The position numbers and the translations under genes are program-made. From contig CM043966.1 in NCBI GenBank assembly GCA_014529385.2, positions 103,117,087 to 103,181,086 on the forward strand: a DNA stretch of 64,000 nt, read 5' to 3'. This DNA is from Adiantum capillus-veneris. Taxonomy: Eukaryota; Streptophyta; Polypodiopsida; Polypodiales; Pteridaceae. Every line of letters starts with the position of its first letter. The stretch's first letter is position 1. A model generated the notes under the pieces. It saw nothing but the letters and a program-made list of their open reading frames with translations, was not told the origin of the DNA and searched no databases. This document shows positions 54,412-62,532 of the stretch, one piece after another.

Positions 54412-55308
54412 CCTTATTTGTATCCTACATGGATACTCCCATTGTAAATATCCAATTCCATTTGTAAATTAATACTAACTCTACTAACACTAACCCACTA
54501 TGAAAAGTCCTATCACCTCCATTTCTCTCCTCTCTCTTTCCCCACCAACTTCTTGATAATTCCAAGCAAAAGAAATTAGATAAATTGCTGAAAATCTAAC
54601 CCAACCATGGTTAGAGGAGTAACCCTAGCCTTGAAAATTGCTATAAAAGGAGGGTGTAGCTAGCACAAAAGGGGGAGCCATAAGCAAGAGCACTATGCTA
54701 TAGCTTGAGAAGCCAAGCTCAACCTCTCTAGAAGGAGCTCTTGAGTGGAAGCTCATTGTCTTATGCATGTGCATGTGTTGTAATAGGGGATTAGCAAGGG
54801 AACTCTATGCCATTGTAAGAGAGAGAGAGTGATCATTCAATTGAGAGTAGGAAATATATCATTTCTCCTACTAGTGTAAGCCCAACATTTGCTGAATCAA
54901 GGAGGGTGGATTTGGACTAAGCTTGGATACTTTGTCTCCCTTCCAACGTGAAGTAATGGACAACAATGATGCGTAAGTGTCTTGGTGTTTTTTGTTAAGT
55001 TCTTGATAGCTTGTCTCTGGTGTTGTCATCAATCTAGCCATAAATCCCACATACTGTAAGAGGGCGACAGGGTGGAGAGGACTCCCCTGGCCTTAAGACA
55101 GTGATTGGGGTGGCTTTTCTTGTGATGTGTTGTGGTGAAATTTACGCAAGCTATGTTGAACAAATACTAATCTCACTTTGATTTGTCATGACAGATTTGT
55201 AAGAAGGTATTAATGCAACAAGCACCCCCTCCCCCTTTCTCTCTCTTTCTTAAATATATAATTGTGTTTGCTTGATCATTGCCGATACGTTTCAAAGCAG
55301 CCCGAGCA

Positions 55309-55390
<82 letters not shown>

Positions 55391-55638
55391 GCGTCCTAGT
55401 TCGCATCCAAAACTAGGTGGTGCCCCAAATTTGTGTAGGGTTAGGTTGCGGGTTTGTGTATGTGTTTGTTGTTTTTTTCCAACCCCAACCCAATTGAGCA
55501 GCATGGGAGCCTAGAAGAGTGCTTGGAGGCCACTCTTCTTGTTGCCCGTCCCAGACCGCCTCAAATTGGTGCCCCCACGGAGGAACGGCTTGTGTATTTT
55601 TGTGTAGAATCAACCTTTAGCATAGTCAAGTAGTTTGC
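54412..55638 (+). promoter_or_regulatory. J promoter and leader region (LTR end not resolved)
   Basis: A clear TATA box, TATAAAAGG, lies at 54642-54650, so transcription probably starts near 54675. The LTR end and primer site must lie between here and the leader, but no standard TGGTATCAGAGC is present. TGGTGTTGTCATC (about 55018) and TGGTGCCCCAAA (about 55420) are candidates. A (CT)n array is at 55312-55388. Confidence 0.6.
55312..55388. repeat. (CT)n microsatellite in the J leader
   Basis: About 38 uninterrupted CT units. Confidence 0.98.
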
Positions 55639-55851
55639 ATGAATCACGAAAATTTGTATGATCCCTTCATTCCCATTGCACGGCAAAAGGTACACATAAT
55701 TGTTAGTACTAAGTTGCAATTTCAACGTGTCATTCGTAGAATTTTAGGTCCTCTTAGGTTGGCCGAGATAAACGCTTCAGTAAATCCTTTTATTTTGCCT
55801 CTCATTAGGTACGACCTTAGTTTGGACGTCTATATTTTTGTTTTGTTTTAA
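55639..55851 (+). CDS. J extra ORF a1, unknown function
   Basis: A 70-codon frame with its own ATG and TAA. The product (YDPFIPIARQKVHIIVSTKL, LAEINASVNPFILPLIRYDL, ending DVYIFVLF) is about 42% identical over 64 residues to the next ORF, a2. Conserved features are a shared FQ, R..E(I)xAS.NP.ILPLI.Y, and the DVxxFxLF end. I know no family with these motifs. The similarity of two adjacent frames is better evidence of past coding than the length. It lies in the 5' region where Ogre-type elements have an additional ORF of unknown function. Confidence 0.5.
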   Translation: MNHENLYDPFIPIARQKVHIIVSTKLQFQRVIRRILGPLRLAEINASVNPFILPLIRYDLSLDVYIFVLF

Positions 55852-55872
55852 GCATTAGGTCATGCATAGACC

Positions 55873-56091
55873 ATGGATAATGGCCCAGGAATAGAGGTTT
55901 TCCCCTTCCATTTCACTCCACACATTAGAATAAACATTGCAATTAGTAGGAAAATCCATTTTCAACAACGTATGGTGTTCATGTTTGGTGCCCAAAGAGT
56001 AGGAGAAATTCTCGCATCACCAAACCCTGCCATTCTACCTCTCATCAACTACCACACTTCTTTTGATGTACATGTGTTCATTTTATTTTAA
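55873..56091 (+). CDS. J extra ORF a2, tandem paralogue of a1
   Basis: A 72-codon frame starting 21 bases after the stop of a1, in the same phase. Its product (FPFHFTPHIRINIAISRKIH, EILASPNPAILPLINYHTSF, ending DVHVFILF) lines up with a1 without gaps. The two stops end at the same aligned residue, as expected after a tandem duplication of a whole small ORF. No signal peptide or known motif is seen. Confidence 0.5.
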   Translation: MDNGPGIEVFPFHFTPHIRINIAISRKIHFQQRMVFMFGAQRVGEILASPNPAILPLINYHTSFDVHVFILF

Positions 56092-56117
56092 AATGAAGTG
56101 CAGCCCGGCAAAATAGT

Positions 56118-56672
56118 GTGTATGTTTGTTTTTTCTTTGTCCAAGTTGTTACAAGAAACAAAAAAACGATCATTTGTTCTAACTGGGAATGTGTGTGCAG
56201 TGAAAGTTCAATCCTTAGAGATCTAGCTCTATTACCAATTGAGTTGCAGGAGCAAGTAGTAAGGCGTCTCCCTCATAACAAGAGGGTGGTGAAGTTAAGA
56301 CGGAAGGTCCTACGCGTGGATTCCATTTTCCTCTTGCTGTTGGGCACTAAGGAAGACCGCGCATTCATCCAACTAGTGTGTGCCCTAAGATTGGCAAATA
56401 GAGTGAAATTTGGCGTTTGGCGAGTGCATTTCACCATTGAGGAAGACTCTTCAGGAAACTTGCGGCCAGAGTTCATGCTTCATAGACTCACATTTGGTGA
56501 ATTTTTCCCTCATTTGCGTCTTATTAATAGTCTTCCTTTCGCTTTCAACAAAGGAGATAGGGAGCTATTCAGAGCTTGTCTTAATAAAGAGAGCATAGAG
56601 AAGATTGCAAATTTGTATAAATTCTCATCCTTCTCTACTTTCTATGACACTTTGTTCATAGAGACATTGTAA
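56118..56672 (+). CDS. J extra ORF b1, unknown domain
   Basis: A 184-codon frame. From about residue 30 it carries the domain shared with b2: LPIELQEQVVRRLPHNKRVV, then F-L-L..EDRAFIQLVCAL, VKFGVWRVHFTIEE, LHRLTFGEFFPHLRLINSLP and FAFNKGDRELFRACLNKE. The LPxEL..VVRRLP start resembles the first helix of an F-box, but this is only a resemblance. An acceptor-like TGTGTGTGCAG ends at 56200, just before the conserved part, so the first 28 residues may not be coding. The product has no RT, protease or capsid feature. Confidence 0.55.
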   Translation: MYVCFFFVQVVTRNKKTIICSNWECVCSESSILRDLALLPIELQEQVVRRLPHNKRVVKLRRKVLRVDSIFLLLLGTKEDRAFIQLVCALRLANRVKFGVWRVHFTIEEDSSGNLRPEFMLHRLTFGEFFPHLRLINSLPFAFNKGDRELFRACLNKESIEKIANLYKFSSFSTFYDTLFIETL

Positions 56673-56718
56673 ATCTCTTTATGCTTTTGAATGATTTAAC
56701 CATAATCCTAAGGAGTTT

Positions 56719-57177
56719 TTGTCCAGGAATTTTGTAGCACAAGTGGAGTCTTTAAATCTTGCAAACTTGATTGGACTTGATGAGGATGTTCTTTATGAAA
56801 TTGTGAGAAGGTTGCCTCACTCCGACTGTGTGGAACTCGAAGGAAAGGAGCTCCTAGTCAATTGCTACTTTCTCACGGCCTTCGACGAGCATGAAGATCT
56901 AGTTTTTATACAAACCGCTTGTGCGTTGGGAATTGTAGAGCAAGTGCAATTTATCACTTGGGACGTAGTTGCTCTTTTGGATCCAGAAAATGAAGTTCTA
57001 GAGATTTCTGTTTATCGCCTTAGCTTTGAAGAATTTCAACCCTTCTTAGAGCTCATCAATAGTCTACCTTTTTGTTTTGATCAAACAAATCGAGACCTTA
57101 TTGAAGCTTGGATAGCTGAAGAAGAAAACCTAGAGTGGTATTTTCTCACTTCTTCATTTGCAGGTGAGTGGTTCTAA
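56719..57177 (+). CDS. J extra ORF b2, tandem paralogue of b1
   Basis: The frame has no ATG at its beginning; it follows an acceptor-like GTTTTTGTCCAG (56714-56725) and ends through a perfect donor CAG|GTGAGT (57163/57164), so it looks like an exon. The product shares with b1 the blocks VLYEIVRRLPHSDCVELEGK, EDLVFIQTACAL, YRLSFEEFQPFLELINSLPF and FDQTNRDLIEAWIAEEE; about a third of the residues match. It lies 50 bases upstream of the gag ATG. The open frame as such would stop at 57175-57177. Confidence 0.55.
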   Translation: MSRNFVAQVESLNLANLIGLDEDVLYEIVRRLPHSDCVELEGKELLVNCYFLTAFDEHEDLVFIQTACALGIVEQVQFITWDVVALLDPENEVLEISVYRLSFEEFQPFLELINSLPFCFDQTNRDLIEAWIAEEENLEWYFLTSSFAGEWF

Positions 57178-57226
57178 ATCTCTATTGTATCCCTTATTGT
57201 AACTCGTGTTGTAATCTTTCATAATA

Positions 57227-57811
57227 ATGGAGAGCCAACGCCAAATGTCTGGATATCCTCTTTTCTTTGGAGAGCTTGGAGAGGATGCATAATTATTTTT
57301 AGCAAATTTCAAGATGTCTTGCCGTATCAAGAGGATAGTAACCGATCAAGAACGTGTAGAAATGTTTGAGGTGGTCCTTAGGAAAGATGCTAGTACTTGG
57401 TTTGACTCTTTGCCTGAGGAAGTTAAGGGGAATTACACAGAAGTTTTGAATCGTTTTAAGAGATACTTCTTTGATCCCCAAAACACTCAAAAACTATGGC
57501 AAGACATTGTTTCTCATAAGCAAAAAGACTTAGATGACTACTACTTGTACAAGCAAGAGTTTCTACGTCTTTGGGCTCTATGGATACGGAATGTTGCTAA
57601 CCCTGGTGATGGTGCAGAATTTTTAAAGAAGGAGAGGTTCATAGCCGGACTCTTTCCTGACCTTAAGGTAAAAGTTGAGGCGGGTGCACCTGCTACTTTT
57701 GATGCAGCGGAAACTAGGGCTGCTGAGAAGTATAGAAAACTCAAGTGCTTAAGGGGAGAGGTTCCAATAGAAGTTCTTAGACCCAAAGGTAAGTCACAAG
57801 CATCAATCTAG
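57227..57811 (+). pseudogene. J gag, capsid part
   Basis: The ATG at 57227 gives MESQRQMSGYPLFFGELGED, then a TAA at 57290-57292 where a Gln codon would fit, then LFLANFKMSCRIKRIVTDQE and the capsid (retrotransposon gag) domain: VVLRKDASTWFDSLPEEVKG, LNRFKRYFFDPQNTQKLWQD, FIAGLFPDLKVKVEAGAPAT. The frame ends at 57809-57811; the nucleocapsid continues in the +1 frame. AAAG|GTAAGT at about 57788 is a perfect donor sequence and may matter, because Ogre elements splice part of their RNA. Confidence 0.85.
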
Positions 57812-59000
57812 GGAGCTTCCTGAGGTAACGGCTGAAGTGATTGAGAAGTTAAATGAATCTTTAAGCAGCCTGTCAATTCACCTTGCACAAGCTGTAGGTC
57901 CAAAGGGACAAGCAAAGAAGTCAGAAGAGAGAGAGCCACGAACTAGGAGAGTCTTGCAATGTTGGAATTGCGGAGAGTCTGGACATGGGATGTATAATTG
58001 TCCTTGGCCCCGTGGAGAGCCAGGGAGACCTAACTTGAATTACCCAGTGATGAATGCAGGAGAAGGAGCTGGTCAACAACCAAGGCTTCTACAAAGGCCA
58101 AATGGACCAAGACCACCTCCACAAGGGGTAGAAGGAGTTCCACCTTTGCCAGATCCAAATGTGCATGTGGTAGAGGTGACAAATTCAAATGAGGTTGACA
58201 TGGAAGCCAATGGCATTAAGCGTGGCCGAGGGAAAGGTAAAGAGAAAGAAGGAGTCACATCACAGAGTGACCATGGACAAGGCAAGAAGGCAAAGGAGAC
58301 CAAGGAAGCTAAGAGGACTCGACGCCGTATCAATCTCCAAGACTTCCCTCTTGGACATGGTATGGCTCCATACAACCTGTTGGAAGACATGCGAGGTAAG
58401 GGTCCTGATATCTCATGGCCTCAGTTTCTTGCATTATGTCCACAAGTTAGGAGGGATTTAACAAAGGCAGTTAGCACTAGGAGAAAGGTAAAAGAGAGTT
58501 TTCCTGTTGTAAAAATTGCACATGCTGAAATGAACGAGGATATTACACCTGTGCTAGATTGTTACATAAAAGGAAGATTGGTTAGGAAAGGTCTAGTGGA
58601 TGGGGGTGCACAAATTTGCATCATGACAGAAGGGCTCATGCAAAGACTAGGCATGCACATCCATGAGACACCTGAAATCAAAGTGAAAATGGCAAACAAT
58701 AGCAAGGCTAGGTGTGTAGGCATTTGTAAAAATGTTTTTGTGGAGGCCTTTGGCATTAAGAAGGCAGTGGATTTCTATGTCATGTCTACCAAGGGAAATG
58801 GTTACCCATTTATCCTAGGAAGACCATGGCTAATGAAAATGCGAGCTTTGCAGGATTGGGAGAGTGGAAAGCTAATTTGCAGGAATGACAATCACAAGAA
58901 GGTTGTCTTTGACATGAAGGAGCAACGCCAAGAGGAGCTCCATGAAGAATCATCTCGAAGTGAGACGGAAGAAGATTGGACTGAAAACACTTCAGAATAA
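57812..59000 (+). CDS. J nucleocapsid and protease
   Basis: The open frame in this region (from about 57789, ATG at 57837) starts with a gag tail (EKLNESLSSLSIHLAQAVG), a CCHC zinc knuckle CWNCGESGHGMYNC (about 57960), a Pro/Gly-rich and basic linker (KRGRGKGKEKEG; KKAKETKEAKRTRRR), and a retropepsin domain with GLVDGGAQICIMTEGLMQRL (D-G-G active site, usual for this group), MANNSKARCVGICKNVFVEA and FILGRPWLMKMRALQDWESG. It ends at TAA 58998-59000, but the same frame continues to 62504, so this stop and the TGA at 59319 interrupt one polyprotein. Confidence 0.85.
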
Positions 59001-59396
59001 GAAAGTAGCGGCAGCATTACTGAAGAGGAGTCCTCCATTGAAGTCATGGGGGTAAGGTTTAAGCCAAACAACCAGGAGACCTCTTCTCGAGGTTTGGAAG
59101 AGGTAGGTTCCCAAGAGAACCAAAAGGTGGAAGATGAAGGAATGTTAGAAGGTATGTTGTCTACAACACTTACAAAGGATGAAAGAGAGGAGTTCAAATG
59201 TGTGCTAAGGAAATTTCCGAGCCTTTTTGCTAAAGACTACACTGATGTGCGTGGAGTAGATGTTGTTCAACACAAGATTGAGTTGAAGCCAGAGGCCACA
59301 CCTAAGGCTCAAAAGCTATGAAGGCTAGGAGTCATTAAGGAGCAGGCTCTACTCAAGGAGATAAGAAAGCTTCTAGCAGCAGGTTTCATTTATCCA
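59001..59396 (+). pseudogene. J linker between protease and RT, with a second stop
   Basis: The pol frame reads through MGVRFKPNNQETSSRGLEEV, an acidic linker, KDEREEFKCVLRKFPSLFAK (the RT N-terminal region), KIELKPEATPKAQKL, then TGA 59319-59321 where CGA (Arg) is expected, then RLGVIKEQALLKEIRKLLAA. It is part of the same polyprotein. Confidence 0.75.
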
Positions 59397-62300
59397 ATGG
59401 AGAATTCAGAGTGGGTCTCTCCCGTTGTTGTCACTCCTAAGAAAAACGGCAAGTGGAGGGTGTGTGTGGATTATCGTCCACTTAATGAGGCAACAAAAAG
59501 AGATCACTTTCCCCTCCCATTTCAGGATGAGATACTAAATGAAGTAGCTGGTCATGAGAAGTACACTGTGTGTGATGGCTACTCGGGTTACTTTCAAATA
59601 GGTATCGCATTGGAGGATCAATTGAAAACAACCTTTATCACTCCTTGGGGTTGTTATGCTTTTAGAGTCATGCCATTTGGCCTGATAAATGCTCCTGCAA
59701 CTTTCCAACGCTTCATGAACATGGTGTTTCAAACATTCTTTGGAAAGTCCATTAGGGTTTTTATTGATGATTTTTGCATTTATAGCTCAAAATCATTGCA
59801 TCTACAAAGGGTAGAAGAAGGTTTAAAGAAGCTCTATGACATGGGAGGTCAACTCAACCCCGACAAGTGTCACATAGCTGAGGATGAAGTGATCTTGCTT
59901 GGTCACAAGGTTTCCTATAAAGGCATTGAGGTGGATCCTTCAAAGGCAAAGGCTCTTATTGAGCTACCATCACCCAAGAATCTCAAAGAGGTCATATCAT
60001 TCATTCAAAAAGTGAAGTATATGTCACGCTTTATTCACTTAGCTTCAGAGTTGCTTCATCCTTTGCAAAAGTTGACACAACAAGTAGAATTTTCATGGTC
60101 TGATGAGCTTGAAGAGTACTTTTGTAACATTAAAGTCATTTTGTCAGAGCTACCAACACTCATGCCTACTTGTTGGGAGTACACATTCTTTGTTAGCTCT
60201 AGTGTTGGAAGGGAAACAATTGGTGCCGTGTTGCTACAACAAGATCCCCACAGTACAAGGATGCGACCCATCTACTTTGCTAGTAGGGTCATGAATGCTT
60301 TGGAGAGAGACTACACAGAAGCAGAACTCATGATGCTTTCTCTCATGTTTGCGGTGAGAAAGTTTAGATCCTACTTGCTCCCAAAACCTTTTGTAATCCT
60401 CACCGCAGAGAATTTGTTCCGTTGGGTGTCATCTCAAATGAATCTTAGTACTAGGATCTCAAAGTGGATTATGGAGTTGCAAGAGTTTCAATACTCTTTC
60501 AAGGTAGAAGATAGTGTGCGTGCACAATTGGCAGGGATTCTCACTTATAGGGTGCATGAAAAGGAGATTAAGGTGCCTGAAGTAAAGACCCTACCATTGC
60601 CACCACCAAAAAGTATTCCCAATGCTTTTACCTTGTTCTTTGATGGAGCTTTTCGACGAGCCACAGGAAAAGCAGGGGGAGGGCTAGTGTTGCTCAACCC
60701 AAGTGGAGAGGTGGTCATGAAACAGAAGTTCAATCTACCAAGTTCAGCTAGCAACAATGAAGCAGAATACGACACACTACTTCATGGTTTGAAGATGTGC
60801 ATTGGCCAAGGGATAAAACGTCTCATGGTAAAGGGAGATGCACTTCTCATTGTTAAACAGATTTTAGGCATTTGGGCATGCAAGAATGAAAGCTTAAGGA
60901 CAAAAGTTCATGCCATTCGTAAGATGTTTAATCAGTTTGAAGAAGTGCAACTATATCATATTCCGAGGAAACAAAATGAAGATGCCGATTTACTTGCACA
61001 ACAAGCAGTTACATGTGTTGAGAAAGAAGTGCAGGTCATCATGGTGGCAGCAACTGTCAAGCAACCGAGATACCAGGGATTGGAGTCATTGACTCCCATT
61101 ATTAGCTACATTTTGGAGGGCGAGTTTCCGCAAGACTTCACGAAGGCTCAGAAGAGGAGACTCATGAAGAAGGCAAGCACATATCTCTTCTTAGAAGGCT
61201 CCCTCTATCAAAGAGGGAGGGATCAAGTATGCAGAAGAGTACCAACTATTGAGGAAATTCCAGCCATTCTAAAAGGTTTTCATGAAGAGGCATGTGGTGG
61301 TCATTTTTCCCAAGAATTAACTGTGAAGAAGATTTTGCTTGCGGGGTATGTTTGGCCAAGTCTGCATGTGGATGTCCAACATTGGTGTAAAAGTTGTCAC
61401 GATTGTCAGGTAAATGGGAATAGAAGATTGGTTTATGGTCCAAGGCAAATCGTGCTTGCAAATGGACCCTTTGAAAAGTGGGGCATTGATGCTATGGGTC
61501 CTCTGCCTAGGACAAAAAATGGTAAACTCTACATTCTAGTGGCTGTAGACTATATGACTAGGTGGGTGGAAGCTCAAAGTGTGGCAAGAGTGAATGAGAG
61601 GACAGTTAGCAAGTTTGTGTACAATCACATTTGTTGCAAATTTGGCACACCTTTGGAGATTGTTTCTGATAATGGTCCAGGGTTTAGGAAGGGCTTGCTC
61701 ACAGAAGTTTGTGAAGAACTTCACATTCTACATCGTCATAGCACACCATACTACCCACAATCAAATGGTTTGGTAGAAAAAGCTAATGGTGTCATTGCAG
61801 GCATCATTAGAAAGATGGTGAAAAACAAGACAAAGTTGTGGGATGACTTCTTGGATGGTGCCTTGTGGGCGTATCGAACCACATATAGGGAAGCCACGGA
61901 GTTCACACCATTTCACTTGGTCTATGGTCAAGAGGCTTTACAGCCAATTGAACTAAACATTCCAACAATGCGACTTCATGGCAAATCAGCACAAGATGAT
62001 CAAGAAGCATGGATGGATCGACTTCTTACCTTAGCTGAGCTTGAGTGGAAAAGAGAAGCATCATACGAGTGCTATAAGAGGAAAGCCACACAGACAAAGG
62101 AGAAGCTTGACAAGAAACTGAAGGACAAAGGCATCAATGAAGGAGATCTTGTGCTAAGGTATGACAATCGACTAGATAATCGTTTTGATGCCAAATTTGA
62201 AACAAGATGGCAAGGGCCATACATAGTCAAGAATGCTTTCAATTCTAGTTACTATCAGCTTATGGACTTGAATGGTAAAGAGCACTCCAGGAAGGTAAAC

Positions 62301-62504
62301 GGGTATCGCTTGAAGCCCTATTTGAGTCGCCTTCTACCAAAGGATCTACCAAAGATCTGTCCAACGGCCGATGTCTCATGTAAGTATTGTTACATGAAGC
62401 ATGAGTGTAACTCTAGCCAAAATTCTGAGGGGCCAAACAATAAAGATCTCGTCAAGGACTCTGAAGCACTCTCTTTGGAAAAGATGCTCTATGATGGTAC
62501 ATGA
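59397..62504 (+). CDS. J pol: RT, RNase H, archaeal-type RNase H, integrase
   Basis: An uninterrupted frame of 1035 codons. RT: residues 1-215, catalytic Asp 60 (CDGYSGYFQI) and D124/D125 (FIDDFCIY), VMPFGLINAPATFQRFM. First RNase H: about 230-385, with the first catalytic Asp replaced by Ser (FFVSSSVG) and the TDH Asp by Glu (TAEN), so probably inactive. Second, archaeal-type RNase H: about 410-540, with FFDGAF (D416), NNEAEYD (E455), KGDALL (D481) and NEDAD (D531), all acidic residues kept. Integrase: about 600-930, zinc finger H629/H636/C667/C670, triad D698 (GIDAMGP), D758 (SDNGPGF), E794 (GLVEKANG). C-terminus basic, no chromodomain. The loss of the first RNase H and the gain of the second is typical of Tat elements. 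The protein is intact here, but two stops upstream separate it from gag-protease. Confidence 0.95.
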   Translation: MENSEWVSPVVVTPKKNGKWRVCVDYRPLNEATKRDHFPLPFQDEILNEVAGHEKYTVCDGYSGYFQIGIALEDQLKTTFITPWGCYAFRVMPFGLINAPATFQRFMNMVFQTFFGKSIRVFIDDFCIYSSKSLHLQRVEEGLKKLYDMGGQLNPDKCHIAEDEVILLGHKVSYKGIEVDPSKAKALIELPSPKNLKEVISFIQKVKYMSRFIHLASELLHPLQKLTQQVEFSWSDELEEYFCNIKVILSELPTLMPTCWEYTFFVSSSVGRETIGAVLLQQDPHSTRMRPIYFASRVMNALERDYTEAELMMLSLMFAVRKFRSYLLPKPFVILTAENLFRWVSSQMNLSTRISKWIMELQEFQYSFKVEDSVRAQLAGILTYRVHEKEIKVPEVKTLPLPPPKSIPNAFTLFFDGAFRRATGKAGGGLVLLNPSGEVVMKQKFNLPSSASNNEAEYDTLLHGLKMCIGQGIKRLMVKGDALLIVKQILGIWACKNESLRTKVHAIRKMFNQFEEVQLYHIPRKQNEDADLLAQQAVTCVEKEVQVIMVAATVKQPRYQGLESLTPIISYILEGEFPQDFTKAQKRRLMKKASTYLFLEGSLYQRGRDQVCRRVPTIEEIPAILKGFHEEACGGHFSQELTVKKILLAGYVWPSLHVDVQHWCKSCHDCQVNGNRRLVYGPRQIVLANGPFEKWGIDAMGPLPRTKNGKLYILVAVDYMTRWVEAQSVARVNERTVSKFVYNHICCKFGTPLEIVSDNGPGFRKGLLTEVCEELHILHRHSTPYYPQSNGLVEKANGVIAGIIRKMVKNKTKLWDDFLDGALWAYRTTYREATEFTPFHLVYGQEALQPIELNIPTMRLHGKSAQDDQEAWMDRLLTLAELEWKREASYECYKRKATQTKEKLDKKLKDKGINEGDLVLRYDNRLDNRFDAKFETRWQGPYIVKNAFNSSYYQLMDLNGKEHSRKVNGYRLKPYLSRLLPKDLPKICPTADVSCKYCYMKHECNSSQNSEGPNNKDLVKDSEALSLEKMLYDGT

Positions 62505-62518
62505 CTATACCATCATCT

Positions 62519-62532
62519 AGGGGGAGGGCTAA
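62519..62532 (+). other. Polypurine tract of J
   Basis: AGGGGGAGGGCTAA immediately precedes the 3' LTR start TGATAGCC. Confidence 0.85.

Noticed and set aside
55418-55432. TGGTGCCCCAAATTT as primer binding site of J
   Set aside because: No LTR end (CA) directly precedes it, and other TGG starts in the leader are equally likely. The site stays open.
57784-57811. A 28-base intron (GTAAGT...TCTAG) joining the two gag frames of J
   Set aside because: Far below the minimum length of plant introns; a simple one-base shift explains the frame change. The donor might be used with a more distant acceptor.
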